From assembly GCA_020631675.1 (NCBI GenBank), contig JAHDGT010000092.1, positions 1-12,381 of the forward strand: a stretch of 12,381 bases of DNA, read 5' to 3'. The translations under genes were made by a program, and so were the position numbers. The notes below the pieces were generated by a model. It searched no databases, had not been told where the DNA came from, and was given only the letters and a program-made list of their open reading frames with translations. This DNA comes from Bacteroidota bacterium (GTDB taxonomy: Bacteria; Bacteroidota; Bacteroidia; Chitinophagales; UBA2359). This document shows, piece by piece, positions 12,327 to 12,381 of this stretch; the stretch's first letter is position 1; each line of letters begins with the position of its first letter.

Positions 12327-12381
12327 ATGTACCAATTTTTAGAGAGCAGTTTACTGGGTAAGCCTTTACAAAAGGGCAAGG
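12327..12381 (+). CDS. Start of an unidentified gene, cut by the window edge
   Basis: An ATG at 12327 opens a frame reading MYQFLESSLLGKPLQKGK, which stays open to the right edge (18 codons). It lies 61 nt after nadC in the same direction, separated only by array G, so it could share a transcript. Too little is visible to name a family. The overlapping ATG at 12317 gives only a 14-codon frame and is less likely. Confidence 0.4.
   Translation, partial: MYQFLESSLLGKPLQKGK

Overview
The window looks like a chromosomal segment of a member of the Bacteroidota, probably near the Saprospiria/Chitinophagia. The evidence is a type IX secretion (T9SS) sorting-domain remnant, gene starts without Shine-Dalgarno sequences, -7 boxes resembling the Bacteroidota TAnnTTTG consensus, and the style of the PriA, MiaE, S41 protease and B3/4-domain proteins. 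The placement below phylum level is a guess. No rRNA, tRNA, CRISPR array, prophage or transposase gene was seen.

Layout. Positions 1-739 (minus) hold the N-terminal part of an unrecognised secreted protein that runs off the left edge. Behind it are a 15-bp perfect inverted repeat and the orphan C-terminal tail of a second T9SS cargo protein. A 580-bp gene-free stretch follows, with repeat element copy 1 and a structured-looking leader. Three rightward housekeeping genes come next: fbp (fructose-1,6-bisphosphatase), miaE (tRNA hydroxylase) and priA (replication restart helicase). A strong hairpin at 5930-5973 serves as a bidirectional terminator between priA and four leftward genes: ctpA-like S41 protease, pgk, a free-standing B3/4 domain protein and a secreted NlpC/P60 peptidase. 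Repeat element copy 2 lies between the NlpC/P60 gene and the rightward nadC (quinolinate phosphoribosyltransferase). A further rightward gene begins at 12327 and runs off the right edge.

The genes are mostly unrelated housekeeping functions. fbp and pgk both belong to the glycolysis/gluconeogenesis trunk, and ctpA and the NlpC/P60 gene both act in the cell envelope. No pathway operon is evident.

The unusual content is between the genes. (1) Seven copies of a compact element are present. Each is exactly four AGAYNTG-like heptads followed by a conserved AGAC-TTCGTGCTGACGCTGAAG tail. All seven lie on the plus strand, and four sit 2-15 nt after the stop codon of the four complete rightward genes. 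(2) A ~260-nt element occurs twice (986-1242 and 11030-11289). It contains a long hairpin that is conserved by compensatory and symmetric changes, a small hairpin followed by a T-run, one of the heptad arrays, and a conserved 28-nt end block. This looks like a candidate structured RNA or a structured mobile repeat. (3) A second family of small hairpins ending in CTACA occurs at 2613-2638 and twice at 10030-10114. (4) The fbp leader can be folded by hand into a junction followed by a terminator-like hairpin. These are hand-read structures and no database search was possible.
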